From the NCBI GenBank assembly GCA_911728455.2, contig OU452239.1, positions 1,657,800 to 1,721,799 of the forward strand: DNA of 64,000 bases, in the 5' to 3' direction. Positions 1 through 19,739 of this stretch are shown here, one piece after another (within the stretch, counting starts at the first letter, position 1; each line of letters starts with the position of its first letter). Source of the stretch: Marthasterias glacialis (taxonomy: Eukaryota > Echinodermata > Asteroidea > Forcipulatida > Asteriidae). The notes beneath the pieces are model-generated. The model made no database searches. It saw only the letters and a list, made by a program, of their open reading frames with translations, and was not told where the DNA came from. The position numbers and the translations under genes are program-made.

Positions 1-18
1 TCAGTCAATAAAATTATC

Positions 19-62
19 AGCACTGGATCAGCCAGCGATTCTTTGAGCATCATTTCAACGGA
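19..62. repeat. Intronic duplicate of the segment at 1399-1446
   Basis: About 44 bases (from CAGCACTGGATCAGCCAGCG to AACGGAG) recur almost unchanged at 1399-1446, with the central 36 bases differing at about one position. This copy lies in intron 10 and the other in intron 9 of NDUFS2. On the gene strand both copies keep the same open reading (EMMLKESLAD). Confidence 0.75.
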
Positions 63-176
63 GAAAAAGCCCATGAATCCAGAGAGGCAGTTTTGAGCTG
101 AGCCTCCTATGGCCTACGATCAGACTGCTCCTGAAATGTCGGCAGTTTGACATTCTTTTCTTCTCTTCTAAAACCA

Positions 177-430
177 GGCATGTGATTTCTCAGGATTTGT
201 CCTAATTTCAAGATGTTCTCAAAACTTTCAGCTTTCAAATTGTGTTAGAAGAAGTAAAGCAATCACCGAATGGAGAAAGAAACAGTCCACATTGTGTCCA
301 AACCTGTCGTTTTGAATTTCTGATGATGCACAGAGTCTGTAAACCTCCTGAATGTAGCATCATAAATGGGAACCCAAACCCCCAGACTCTACCTTTCAGG
401 AATTTCCACATTCGTCAAATCTCATCCCTG
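177..430 (+). repeat. Dispersed repeat, paired with 11826-12098
   Basis: Shares an ordered series of blocks with 11826-12098: TGTGATTTCTCAGGATT, GCAATCAC, GAGAAACAGTCCA, a stretch around TTTCTGATGATGCA, TCTGTAAACC-CCTGAAT, and AGGAATT...CATC-A-TCTCATCCCTG. Divergence is roughly 25%. No coding capacity or terminal repeats were recognised. Confidence 0.65.
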
Positions 431-454
431 AAAACTGTTTTCACGCGTTCCTAC

Positions 455-8327
<7,873 letters not shown>

Positions 8328-9633
8328 GATGTTTCGTAAACTATGAATTGGTAACCCTTGCACAATGGGCACATCGCATCACAGTTTGCGCGTTCGTGTA
8401 TGCTTGTTATTTACAGAGTACCAACAACCTTCCAATTAAGTTGATTCTTGCTTGGACGACGGGGAGGACGAAGGATGGTCACATAATATGAAAGAGGAGG
8501 GGGCCGGGAGGGGTCACTTTTATGATTTTTTTTCAGGATTTCTGATTGAGTGAATAGAACAGGGTGAGAACGATGTGCCTATTTTCCCTCCCCCTTGCCC
8601 CACTCCTTGAAGAGGATCTAGGCATTCCATTTGTTTGCATTTGGCCTCGCTGAACTTGGATTGGTTAAAGATTGTTCCAAAGCCCCTTCCCTCACCTTTG
8701 TATGAAAGAGTATGAATCCAAGTTTCACAGAGAAGAGGGCTGGTTTTCTCCGTATCTGCTTTCCCGATCTAAACCCAGGCGCGCCCCCCCCCCCCCCCCC
8801 CCCATCCCAGGGTTGGTGGCAAAACTTGTAACTGAAACTTAAAACTGGGTGCGAAAAAGTTTAGTAAGAAATATTATAGGACCTATGTAGGTAGCTTGTT
8901 TATATACATTCCTTCAATGTTTTTTCCTGCTGAAAGAGAGTGTATTGCAATAGGCTAGGTAACTGATGGGCCTAATTGAACAAGGCACGGGAGATTCAAG
9001 CAGCACCAGTCTCCCCGCAAACAAAAAAGAGCGCCCTCAATAAATAATGGTTTCATTTTATTATCCACTGGTAACCGTTTTGGCATTAAAAAGAGCCACA
9101 TGCTGTTTCAGTTCAGAAAAAAACTTATGTCCGGTCACCTAATGTTTTTTGTAAATAATATTTTTAAAAAACATGAAAAAATCATCTTTACTATGGTGAG
9201 GATTATGTACGTAATGCACAGTCTCTGCAGATGGAGAACGACGGGGTGGAGAGGGAAGGAGGAAAGGAATTCGAGAGCGGATTATTGAGGTTAGGTCTGT
9301 TGAATTGGAGGCGATTGACTCTAAAAAGTCGGTTGACATTGTTTAAAATAATGCTGGTTAAACTAGAACTTGCCCGTCCAAAGCAAAACATATTAACTTT
9401 TTTTACGAATTTTAGTGTAGACTTGGTTCTCGTTATACCGTAGGGATCGGAAAATACTTCATGCCATCAAGTGCAGGGCATGCGTAGGGGTTATCAGTTG
9501 CCAGAGATTGAAACAGATGAATACAGCTGACGTTCACTTCTTTTTTATAGCTCCTCTTATCCTGATAAATTTGGCTCAGATTCCCTATTCATCCAAAAGT
9601 AACTTCATAGTTTCCTCTGGTTAATTCTATTGC
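8328..9633. other. NDUFS2 upstream leader/promoter region and intergenic sequence
   Basis: The first ~100 bases upstream of the ATG should hold the 5' leader and core promoter; no TATA box was seen. The rest carries no recognisable gene or repeat family except a pure C run at 8784-8803. Short open frames at 9100-9440 overlap on both strands and show no family resemblance. Confidence 0.4.
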
Positions 9634-9722
9634 ATAGCCGGTGGTCGCACTGAGGTTCAAATCCCTCTCCAGTAATTTTTTCTTTGTTCACCCCAAAATT
9701 GAACAAAATAATTAGTAACTCG
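9634..9722 (+). mobile_element. SINE family B fragment
   Basis: GGTGGTCGCACTGAGGTTCAAATCC followed by CTCCAGTAATTTTTTCTTTGTTCACCCC matches the B-box and body of the copy at 40715-40888. The A-box half is missing or too diverged. Confidence 0.7.
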
Positions 9723-11825
9723 GGATTCTTCAGACAAATTCACGCACGTGTAAAGCAAGACAATAAGTTTACAAGTTCGCACTATTTAATTGAATGATAA
9801 TTTCATATCATACACTGGCGTATTATTTTTTAGAAGTTATAAAAATAGGTCTACCAGCAAGAGATAAGAGTCTACGTCGCCTTTTCATATGCTCAATGAG
9901 TATAGGCCCAAGGAAGGCTAAAATTATAAATGTTGCTGCAACATGAACCGCTATATCGGTGTTTTTACGAAAACGTTACCACCCATAAAACATTATGAAA
10001 GTATCACAGCTACGTTATGGTGTGGTCATCTCATTGAAAACTTGAGGATTGTAATCGATCCCCGCTCAAACAAAAAGGCCATGGCGTGGTAGAAATAATT
10101 ATTTCAACTGCACTGTAGGGTAACTCAAGATAGTGTAAAGTCAATCTATCAAAATCAGCGCTTAACACAAATAGCGCCCTCTATAATTATTGTTTGTAAA
10201 CTGACACCTCAACGCACGCTGGAATTCAATCCATCAACCAAGCCGAAGTGAAAACTTTTTTTGAAATGTTTTGGACGAAAACCCAATATTTTTATGTTGT
10301 TTCTAATGGTTTTTGTTTAAAACCCACAGACACTAATTAATCTTCGCCATTTTTAAGAGGCTTAGCAAAATATCTGGTGGCTACCGAAGTGGGTCAAGAA
10401 GTGGTGACCCCAGGGTTAACGTTAATGTTTACCGCATGATTTGCATAAGAACGTTGACCCCGGTTGCTGTAAAAGTTGAACACAGTTATGCACGCACCGT
10501 ATGCACAGCACCAAGATGGATGGAAAAATTCTACTTAAGATGTCATCTTTACGTCGGGAATTTCCTACTTTATGAAGACCTAGAGACTGTCTCAAGAAGT
10601 GTTTAGAGTAAAGGTAGGTAGAAGATATTGTTTGTAGTGTAATAACGTAGTCTTTTCCTTTGTACCGAGCGAAAACGCATGTGGGAAAATGCAAACATTG
10701 TGTGAAGTTACTACCAAAGAAAGTGGTAGTGGACTCTGTGTCTTCGGTAGGGATGCCAAGAAGTTGTGTGTACTGAGTATGCAATGAGGGAGACACACGC
10801 AAGAAAACTACCAAACCAGTTAACGGTCACTGCGGTCCTTTTGTATGAATTAACAAAGGTGAACAATTTGCTGAGTGGAAATATATCATACTATCATGAC
10901 AAAATTAAAGTCAGTATTTATTTACACTGACTTACTGTCATGTGAGTTGTGTGTGTGTAACTTGGAGGTGGGTGTAACATCATAACATGTGTAACTTAAA
11001 ATTACAATCATGAAAGTAGTCAAAACACCATCTGATGATTTCGCCGGCCTAAGTAGTAAAAATAATGTAGACGGAGTTAAGCCAGGTTTATACTTTACAC
11101 GAAAGCGAATTATTGTGGCGCAAATAATGAGTAGGCTATGCGCTGCGAATTTTGCAATTGTGATGCAAGGAAATTGGCTTCACTTTCGCAATTCCTGTGA
11201 AATATGAACCGGGCTTAAAAAAGTATACTATATTTATTAATCGTGGTTGGAGATGATGGAGGTAGAAATTTCGGAAAAAATTTCTATATCCGACTGCCGC
11301 TTTCTAAGGGATTGTTTTAGATTTTTTAATAGATGGTGGGCGTCAATTCCCTTTTAAAAATAAATTCCTATGGAGGAATTGGCAGCTAAAACGCTAGTTA
11401 TTGAAAATTCAAGCGGCCATTTCATCGCACGGCCAGAACTCTTGCGCACTCTGATGTCCCAAAGGAACTAAAATGGCGTTTAGCTAAGCTACATGTAGTA
11501 GCGTTGTCGAGACCATTGTATACCTGAAAATGGCTTGTTTTTGACAATTTCGACATGTTGCAATTGTTCAAAATGCCTGCTCATCTATACATTTTGTCAA
11601 CTTTTCTGGACGGAAGAATATTAGACCTAAACTAAGGGAGAGAAGTGACACTTTTGCTCTGAAAGTATTATTTAGGCCTACATTGTATCTATCGTGGAGG
11701 TAAACATTTCTTTTTCTATGGTATACTATCAGTCAAGTCTCTTTTATGACGGCATCTGTACATGTACATGTACCTTCCCGCTATCGCACATTTTCTGTAT
11801 TTGCGTGCAGAGCAGATGAAGTAGG
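9723..11825. other. No gene recognised
   Basis: AT-rich sequence without a recognised repeat family. Open frames at 10422-10814 (minus, 130 codons) and 11010-11207 (plus) have no recognisable domain. A plus-strand donor-like AAAG|GTAGGT is near 10613, but no supported exon surrounds it. Confidence 0.4.
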
Positions 11826-12098
11826 TGTGTGATTTCTCAGGATTTTCCTGATTTCACGATTTTCTCAAACCTCTATTTGAGCCTTCAAGTTTTCTTGAAA
11901 GAAATACAGCAATCACTAAAGGGAGAGAGAAACAGTCCAGACCTGTTATTATTATTGTATTTCTGGTGATGCAAATAGTTTGTAAACCCCCTGAATTGTA
12001 AAATCTGGGACTTTCTGGGTCTAAAAAAAGGGGGACCCAAGCCTATACAAGTCATTTTCCAGGAATTCTTATGTTCATCAACTCTCATCCCTGGGTCA
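11826..12098 (+). repeat. Dispersed repeat, paired with 177-430
   Basis: Same order of blocks as at 177-430, including GTGATTTCTCAGGATT, GAGAAACAGTCCA, CCCCCTGAATTGTA and ACTCTCATCCCTGG. Contains a GGGGGACCCAAGC segment that the other copy reads as GGGAACCCAAACC. Confidence 0.65.
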
Positions 12099-12332
12099 AG
12101 ACCACCGTAGTCCCGAAGATTGCCTTTTTCTGAGTTTGATAGTTTGTGATAATTTGAAGTACTGGATTCATCTCTGTATACATTGTGTAAATCGTTCTAC
12201 ATGTGTATGTAGGTAAGAGTACGTATTGACGGAGAATGGTGTAGGCCAGAAACAGCATTTGTACCGATCTGGATTTCTAATGAATATGAGATCGTACATG
12301 TATTTTCACAGGACAGTAATAACAACAGGCCT

Positions 12333-12497
12333 TGAACTTCGCTCTTGAAGGGGCACAGCAATTTACCTTGGGTAAGGGGGCACTTCTATGAGGAAAATGT
12401 AAATTTGTATTGGAACTTTGCAAAGGGCATTACGGCAAAAGCACAGGGCACCACGGCAATTGCTGTGGGTGCCGTGGGTTATTTCGAGGCCTGACAA
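12333..12497 (+). mobile_element. Family K-related MITE
   Basis: Contains ATGAGGAAAATGTAAATTTG, TATTGGAACTTTGCAAAGGGCA, GGGCACCACGGCAATTGC and ends GGCCTGA. It aligns with 25375-25487 and more distantly with other K copies. Directly followed by the inverted-repeat element at 12498. Confidence 0.7.
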
Positions 12498-12916
12498 TAG
12501 ACCAATCCATTAAGCTCCGACTACTATCGTATTGACCAATCACAGCCTTGACAATGTCACTGAAATTCCGACAAATGTCCGACACGTTAAAACTCTCATG
12601 AGAAAAGTAAACAAACCGCCGCCATTGTTCTGACACACAAGAGCACACACAACTGTACTTGCTTTTGTTTTGTTTTAATGTTTTCGTATATTTCTGTTGG
12701 TGCAAATCCCACAGCAGTGGTCCCTGTACAGTTGTGTAAAAGTGGTTAAACAGTGCTGTCTGCATTGTTCTTTGGACTCAAGGCACTGCTCAAAAGGCCA
12801 CGAAACTAAATGATTAATCCATACCGTTCATGAAATCCATGTATGTGTGTGTGGCCGCAAGCAAACCACCGCTGCGATCGTGGCGAAAAAATCACGCCAT
12901 GTGATGTTGCTAGGCA
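12498..12916 (+). mobile_element. TIR element (AGACCAATCCATTAAGC family), right end missing
   Basis: Aligns over its whole length with 49170-49641: left end AGACCAATCCATTAAGC, then GTATTGACCAATCACAGCC, GACACACAAGAGCACACACA, TGCAAATCCCACAGCAGTGG and TCACGCCATGTGATGTTGC. Where the complete copy continues to its right inverted repeat, this one switches to SINE B at about 12917. Confidence 0.85.
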
Positions 12917-13010
12917 GGTCGCAGGTTCAAATCCTGTTCTAGTAGATTCTTTGTTCACCCCAAACTGAATTAAAATTTATCCAGTTTTCCTTGTGGTTTA
13001 TTTCTTGATA
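12917..13010 (+). mobile_element. SINE family B 3' part fused to a TIR element
   Basis: GGTCGCAGGTTCAAATCC (B-box), then TTCTAGTAGATTCTTTGTTCACCCCAAA and TTCCTTGTGGTTTATT match the B copies at 38 and 40.7 kb. The tRNA-like 5' half is absent. Confidence 0.8.
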
Positions 13011-14027
13011 AGTTAAAAATCAACACATGTAATTTAAAGACGTAATCAGCTCTCCCTTAAATTTGGTTCAAAACGTTTAGATTCGCAGTTCAGAGAATGG
13101 CTCCCTCCCTGCAGTTCCAAGAATCTTCGGAATTGCTACCAACTTGCCATCCCTCTGTGCCTAACCAAATCTATAAAAACAGCCCCAGCCCTTTTTAAAA
13201 CTAAAATGCGCAATAATAATAGACCCATGTACTGATGATGTCAGGCTTTGTTTACACACGTGTGCGCTTTCTTATGGTGGGGACCAGGGAATGAGGGAGG
13301 GCGGGGCTACGAATTTGAAGCTACCATAGGAAAACACATGAAAACAAAGTGTTACATCATCAGCATTAGGGGTCTATTCTTAGTTGTGTGTCTTTGTGTG
13401 TACATGTTTTCTTCTTAGTTTGATCATGGAGGAATTCATTTTTACGTTTTTGCATCTTTGTTTTACTTCGAGATTTGAATGTTTTTGATAAACCAGAATG
13501 ATAGTAATAATAATGAGATGAATTTTCACTGACACTTTTTTTATGAATGTGTCATTTAGCCAGCGAACTACGTATACTTTTACAGTGCTGCAATTAAACT
13601 GCAGCAATTACTACAGCAACCACCATTTTGTTTTTATATTCACTCCATTGTGGGCAGGTACACGTGCCTGATGGGCTATGACTCTGGACTCTGCAGATAA
13701 ATCTCTTGGTATTCACAATTTTTAATCTGCCTGGGATCTTTTGTAGGCAGTGGACGATAATCCATGCCTTGTGTTGATTCTAGCCCATTTCTACTGTTGT
13801 GTAATGTTGTGAGAAGCAGGAGTTGTAAACTGTGTCCTTGAGGGTAGCTGGGGCTAGCTTGTCCAGACCCCCCCCCCCTGGCATGTCTTGCACCTGGTGG
13901 ATTTTTATAAGACATTGCATCTGGTACACTATTTATTTTACACTGCACATTTTGGCAAGGAGGGATTCTAGTACCTTAGTGTGTGGTGAGGTCATGGAAG
14001 ACAAAAATGTGTGTCATTGTTGAATGC
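13011..14027. other. No gene recognised
   Basis: Unique-looking AT-rich DNA with a C run near 13867. Overlapping short open frames on both strands at 13676-14023 have no recognisable family. Confidence 0.4.
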
Positions 14028-14213
14028 ATGCCTGATACTTCACAGAGGCACTGGAGGCAACTGCCTCCACATCCCTGGTCATTGCCTTGGTGCCCTTGAA
14101 ATATTCCAGTACAAATTTACTATTTTACTCAATAGAGGTGCCCTTTACCAAGAAGAAAATGCCTTGTTGCCAAGTTGCTCTTTCAAGAATGAAGCAATCA
14201 GGCCCGTGAATGT
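14028..14213 (+). mobile_element. Family K MITE, near complete
   Basis: Begins GCCTGATACTTCACAGAGGC and ends AATGAAGCAATCAGGC, giving short inverted ends GCCTGAT / ATCAGGC. Includes GGCAACTGCCTCC, CCCTGGTCATTGCCTTGGTGCCC once, and TTTACCAAGAAGAAAATGCC. About 185 bp. Confidence 0.82.
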
Positions 14214-14307
14214 GTAACGACCTATTTAAAAAAGAATCAGTTGCTCAATGACAACACTTGATTTAAAGTTGGAACAAGTATTGTAGGCCTAAGTACGTGT
14301 ACTAAGT

Positions 14308-14376
14308 CAATCAATCAACCAATCAATCAAATATTCAATCAATAAAATAATAAATAAATCAATCAATCAATCAAAA
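14308..14376. repeat. (TCAA)n microsatellite, imperfect
   Basis: Runs of TCAATCAATCAA interrupted by AACC, ATATT and AATAAA; a simple repeat. Confidence 0.85.
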
Positions 14377-16135
14377 CAATTTATAGGCCTACATGGTGTC
14401 CGTACAAAAAATGTTCAAAGGCACTTTGATGAAGAGTAGAAAATGCTTTGGAGAGCAAAGGAGTTTTGAGTCACTTTGTACAAAGTAATCAGCAAGAGGT
14501 AGACATACCGGTAGTAAAGCCATGGAGGTAAGTAAGAAAAGTCACCAGCCCACACAGATCATTGAGTTTACACTAACAACATAGTTTGTGTGGAGTGTGT
14601 GGTTAGTGTCTGCTCTGTAGTTGACAATGGGATTAGGGGTGGATAGTCATTCATGGTATGCCATATTACTGTTGCTCTCCATGGCAAATACTGTCCTTGT
14701 CCACATGGTTAAGCTATTCAGGGGAAGATTTGCATTCACACATTTCACAGGCAAATATACGTAGTAAAAAGTACTATAGAAAATGCCCCAGAAAAATACT
14801 GAAAATACCATACAACATCTTTTACATCGTAAATGTTGTCACTGATGCCACAAACCGACTGATGTACATTTAGGACTGGTAAAAAGTAGCAATCGAAGAC
14901 AAATTGAGTGCTTGTTAGTACACCATTTCCTTCAACACTTTAAGAGCGTTTTCATTTGGTTATCTCATTGTGGAAAATTGATGCTTTGAACTTGATATTA
15001 TGCTGTTTATTGTACTGTTTTGCACCCATTAATATAAAGCAATAATAGGAAAAAAAGATCAGTGTTAGTTCGTGGAGAAAATAGAAAAAAAGAAAGCGGG
15101 AAAATTTTCTGTTTTCACTCACCCACCCCTTAATTAAATTTTGTTTTATTTTTGCAATTTATATTTGTATTTTCAATTATTTTTGTTTCACCCCAAAATA
15201 AATCTCTAAATTTTAAACAATTCTGAATGGTCCAAAAACCAGGGCATTGCCCCACCACCCACAAACTCTACATCGGGTATTCCCAAACCAAACCAAAGTC
15301 CTGCTTGCATTGTGAAGCAGTCCGCTGTTGGTAAAGTCTACATCAATTATCAAATTCTACCCTCTGATAATGAGTGATTAGCCCTCAGTTTCCAGTGAAA
15401 AGTCCAGGTTTTTCCGACCTTCTGGACAGAAATTGGATCAAAATAAGACTTGTTGACCTACAGAGTCAATACATCAAGGGGGTAATTTACGGGAAGTGGT
15501 TGGGCCCAAGTGGGTTTTATCTGAGGAGAGTTTTCAACAACAAAAAATGTAAAAAGTAATATCAATTAAAGATAAATTGTCATCAGCCGCGTATTTTCCC
15601 TAGAAGTCGGCATTTAGAGCCACAGTCGGCAAATTGAGCACCAAACTTACCCGAGTAAGGGCTTGGGCTAAACACAAATCCATTCGGCAAGCCTAGAGCC
15701 CTGGATTTGCCGAACCTGAAATTTTAGTTTAATCCCTGTAGTTTAGGAAGTCCAACTTTGAATTACCAAAAAGAATATTCTTGGCAACGTGTGGGCCTCT
15801 AACTAGTCTTGGTCAAGACGTTGTTATATTTATGGCGGCGCGACAATTACCTTACTACATGGCGCTTGCGTAATTCCCACCAATAGAGGGCGTATCCTCA
15901 ACCACCAGCAATCGGTTTCTGAGTCTAGAGTCTGATAGTGTTTTGTCGAAAATCATGTTTTTGGAAAAGCGCCCTCTGTTGTTTGAAAGGGGCGGTGTGA
16001 GCTAAAAACTGTAGAGCATCAGGGAGCTTCGCCCCTCATTAGAATTTGTGTCCATATACTTCAACAGGGATTCACGAAAAGTAGAAATTCAATTTGTATT
16101 CTTATCTCCAGCTACATGTAGTTCAGTACATAAAG
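14377..16135. other. No gene recognised
   Basis: No SINE or clear MITE was found. A moderately CpG-rich patch around 15830-15900 contains ATGGCGGCGCGA but is open for only 14 codons. TCGGC motifs recur at 15605-15720. Confidence 0.4.
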
Positions 16136-16226
16136 TTTGCCAGTCTGAAACTGAGTCTATTTCTGTCGTCCTAGAGTCGCTCCTATTCTATTTGGTACGG
16201 CACGACTCTGGAGCACCAGTCTGAAC
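16136..16226 (+). repeat. Family L repeat
   Basis: CCTAGAGTCGCTCCTATTCT followed by ATTTGGTACGGC and GACTCTGGAGCACCAGTCTGAA matches the reverse complement of 17530-17612. Family ends look like CAGTCTGAAAC. Confidence 0.7.
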
Positions 16227-17529
16227 CAAGGATTATTAGTACAAAAAGTTTAGTTGTTTTCAAAAGAAGTACTGTTGATTGACTCATACCATAATTTTCA
16301 GCCAAACTTCCAACAGCTGGAAAAGTTCCATGGGTTATTGCTTACTTTGTGGGTGGCCAACATGTAATCCTCTTCAAGTTCTACATCCCAATTAATTATT
16401 GATTGGCATCCTTAAACATGAAAGGTTGTAATCAATAACACCTCCCCCCTCCCCTCATTCCTGCGTAAGGATGCTAATCTGCTAATCGGATAAACCGAGC
16501 GTTTGTTACAGGGGTTGGGCCATTGATCCACGGATTTGGGAATCCGAGACGTCTGTACGCCGTTCATCCTCATGAAAAAGCTGGTCGTTGTTTCGTTTTG
16601 TTGTGTTCTAAAATCCAATATGTGACCCGTTGGCTCGAGAGGGCGATATTGATCCAGGGATTGATGTCGAGCCTTGCACCTTCCGAGAGAGATCAAGCAA
16701 GTTTTCCTGGTATTGTAACCCTTTGATCTGTACAACGATCATGACCCATTAACTCAAGATCAATTTAGTGGAATTTGAGAAGCCGCTACCCTGTTAAATG
16801 TGGGCATCTTGTAGCCCGAGTCGGAATCAGTTAACCTTTTGCGTGCATGGTTAACTGCTGAACCTCTGCGACGTAGATGGAACAAATGGTAATGACAGGG
16901 GAACTCCAGAGGGCGCTATTGATTCGTAGATCTAAGCAGGGAATTTAAGAGGATGATAGCAATTGATGTGATTGGTTGCTTGGCAGGTGTTTCATTATTA
17001 AGGCTTACTTAGTCTCAAGTGCACTTTGTAGTCGTTCACAGAATAAGATAAAGACCTTGTTTGTAAACCTGATACTTAGGTGAGAGTTTTGTAAACAGTC
17101 CAAGATCTAGTACAGGTTTTCATGCCGCCACCATCTAAATCATGTTTCCAATATTCATCCACAAGCAGGACTGCTGATTCTCTTTATTTGAAAAGGGATC
17201 AGACTATGGCAAGTTTGATCAAGGACAAATTGTTAACTAGTGGTTGGTTAGTGACATATACGTAGTGCGCATGTGCACTGAAGTTGAATTGCGAACGACC
17301 CTAGTCATGTTTTGTCAATGCGACCACGAGGAAATGGCGAAATCAACGTTACATTTATATCACTCGGCCATGATATGACCTTCATCGCGGTGAGGTCATC
17401 TCGATTCCCCCCCATCTTAACACTTGAAATTTGATCAAACTAAGGTTAAGAAGTTTTTTAGGAGTGTCAAGGCCAAGATTGGGATATGGATGCCGGGCCT
17501 CATTTGCCTTTTAAATTGCATAGGACCAG

Positions 17530-17612
17530 TTACACTGTTTCAGACAGGTGCTTCAGAGTTGCGCCGAACCAAATAGATTAGGAGCGACTCTAGATTTTGG
17601 TTTTAGACAGGC
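17530..17612 (-). repeat. Family L repeat
   Basis: Opposite-orientation relative of 16136-16226: GTTTCAGACAGGTGCTTCAG, GCCGAACCAAATAGATTAGG and AGCGACTCTAGATTTTGG. Between the two copies (16227-17529) no gene is recognised; the frames at 16412-16735 lack family resemblance. Confidence 0.7.
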
Positions 17613-17685
17613 GAACTTTTTCACTTGGTGTCCATGCTGTTTACACTTATTTTTCTTGAAATAGGGGAGAATACTGGTAGTCGGC

Positions 17686-17775
17686 AGGTCGGCAAACTGG
17701 CTTCCATAATATGCACCCCCAAAAGGAAATGCCAGTCGGCAAATTGGCTTCCATACATCCCCCCAAAGAAAATGT
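17686..17775. repeat. 46-bp diverged tandem duplication
   Basis: GTCGGCAAACTGGCTTCCATA... is repeated 46 bases later as GTCGGCAAATTGGCTTCCATA..., with both units running into CCCCCAAA-GAAAATG. Confidence 0.75.
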
Positions 17776-18325
17776 CCTTTCTTAACCACTGGTTCCAAGC
17801 TCTGACAAGGAGATTTCATTGTGGCATACAAACAGTACCTTTCTCTTTTTAACCAGTAAACTTAAAGTTGTTGTGAGTTTACAGGCACGTACATGTAGAC
17901 AATACATTAACTCATTCAAGTTCTTTTCAAAGCTTTGTGACTGGCCCACTTCAGACGTTCTTGTGAAAAGCACACCACGAACTCAAAACTCTTTAGCACC
18001 AATCAATTCCGTTCACATCTCAAGTGCTGGAAGTCTCTCCCCTCTGGTTACTTGCCCAGTAATCCTGCCCAGAGCTGGAACATCCACACTCCCTGCTCTA
18101 AACACCTGTCGATGGTACGACCCAAGGTTTGACCTGGTCGAATCCTTTAGCTTGAAAACACCTCCTTGTATGGATTCCCTTCTATTTTGATGTCACCGGT
18201 AGAATCCATTGAATATAGGCTGCCGGGTCTGCTTTCTGTAGCCTGGGGCCCACACACAACAGCTTGGATGCCAAATCACTCTACCTCGCCTAATACAACG
18301 TTACAGTGCATGCCCATGATGTGGA

Positions 18326-18430
18326 GTGTCTAGTCCACCAAACTTAAGTTCTGTAGTTTACAGAACGAGGGTTCGAATCCCAGCCTGGCCAGTCGCTACA
18401 CTTGGATGGTCCTTTTTTCGTGGACTCACC
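18326..18430 (+). mobile_element. Possible degenerate tRNA-derived SINE
   Basis: GGTTCGAATCC at 18370-18380 is a perfect B-box and is followed by CAGCCTGGCCAGTCGC. The A-box is poor and no match to the other four SINE families was convincing. Confidence 0.4.
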
Positions 18431-18967
18431 AGTTGTATGCGTGCTCAGAACTACCCGCACAATACAGAGCATGTATGCTGCTGCCAGCGTCCCAATTTTC
18501 AGGATTTTTTATTTTCATACAATATCATCCCTTTACTAATGAATACCAATTTTTTTTTGGTGAATAACAATCCTGTATTCTACCTTTAGCATGAAGTTCT
18601 TGTGAATTATTAGACTGCACACTTTAAACAGCTTCATTGTTTGTAATTTATCAAAGTAAATAAACACTAGAAGGGAGAATGGTTTTGGCCAACACTACTG
18701 ATGTACAGTACATTGTTTGTATACAGTTACATTGTGCTATCAACACAATCTATTTTACTCCTAGTCTTAGTTACTATCAGTGTGGTGAATGCATTTTTTC
18801 TGCATTCCTTCATTCTATTCTATTTAAAATGTTATCTCATTTTGAGTTTACTTTGTGGTGTGTATTCAGTACACATTGGAATGCCCATCTTAACACCTCT
18901 TCACAAACTTGTCATTTCACATTTGAGATTAACAGTTTAATGCAATTTTTGCGAGGTAAGCCCATGC

Positions 18968-19143
18968 AGGCCTGATTGCTTTGTTCTTGAAAGGGCAAGG
19001 GCACCAAGGCATTTTCTGCTTTATAAAGGGCACCTCTATGAGAAAAATTGTCAATTTCTATTGGAACATTTCTAGGGCACCAAGGCAATGACCAGGGGCA
19101 ACGGAGGCAATTGCCTCCGTTGCCTCCATGAAGTATCAGGCTT
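18968..19143 (-). mobile_element. Family K MITE with a 28-bp perfect palindrome
   Basis: Inverse of the 14028 and 36550 copies, starting GCCTGATTGCTTTG and ending GAAGTATCAGGC. At 19097-19124 it holds a perfect 28-base palindrome centred on GGCAATTGCC. Confidence 0.85.
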
Positions 19144-19247
19144 GCCCACGTCCACAAAGCTGCGACGCAAACAAATTTAAAACTGGTTATTGCCAAAAAT
19201 AATATCTGAACAGAAATAACAGATAGCAAAAATACAAGTGTCATGGT

Positions 19248-19478
19248 AATAGACCTTTATCATGGTCATGTTCCCTGTATCCAATAACAGTTATACTGTA
19301 TGCTAATATTCATTGCACAAAAAGATTATTTGCCCTCCCATTCAAATCAATGTAACCAAACCGAGGCTGTAAGGGAAAACAGTCTGGTTCCTTTTTGTAC
19401 AATGAATATTAGCATATAATACTGTTAATGGATACAGGGAACATGACCAAGATGGTTGCAGCATGATAAAGGTCTATT
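19248..19478. mobile_element. MITE with ~35-bp terminal inverted repeats
   Basis: Left end AATAGACCTTTATCATGGTC and ATGTTCCCTGTATCCA; the right part TGGATACAGGGAACAT...CATGATAAAGGTCTATT is its inverse. The right arm has about 12 extra bases (AAGATGGTTGCA). ATGCTAATATTCATTG and CAATGAATATTAGCAT also pair. Confidence 0.88.
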
Positions 19479-19739
19479 GGCAAAGGCAGTGTGACTTTTC
19501 ACTATCTTGACTTTCCTATGTGACTTCCCCTGTATGTGATAATGTTTTGTCTCATGGCAGAAATGCAACTCTAGGCTTGATAGCCACTTCAAACTTTTGA
19601 CATACATGTACATGTACGGCATTATGATGCACATCACTGAAGTTTCTACGAAAAGTTTTTTTAAGGGAGAAAAAAAAACACCAGCAATAAAATACTGTAT
19701 TATAGAATAGAACTATCTTTTCGTTATGACCGCAAAATT

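Noticed and set aside
10422-10814. 130-codon minus-strand frame
   Set aside because: Longest unexplained frame in the 9-14 kb stretch, but no recognisable family, no convincing splice sites and no codon bias that I can see; chance remains likely.
16412-16735. 107-codon minus-strand frame in a mildly CpG-rich area
   Set aside because: A plus-strand frame overlaps it, no domain recognised, no paired splice sites.
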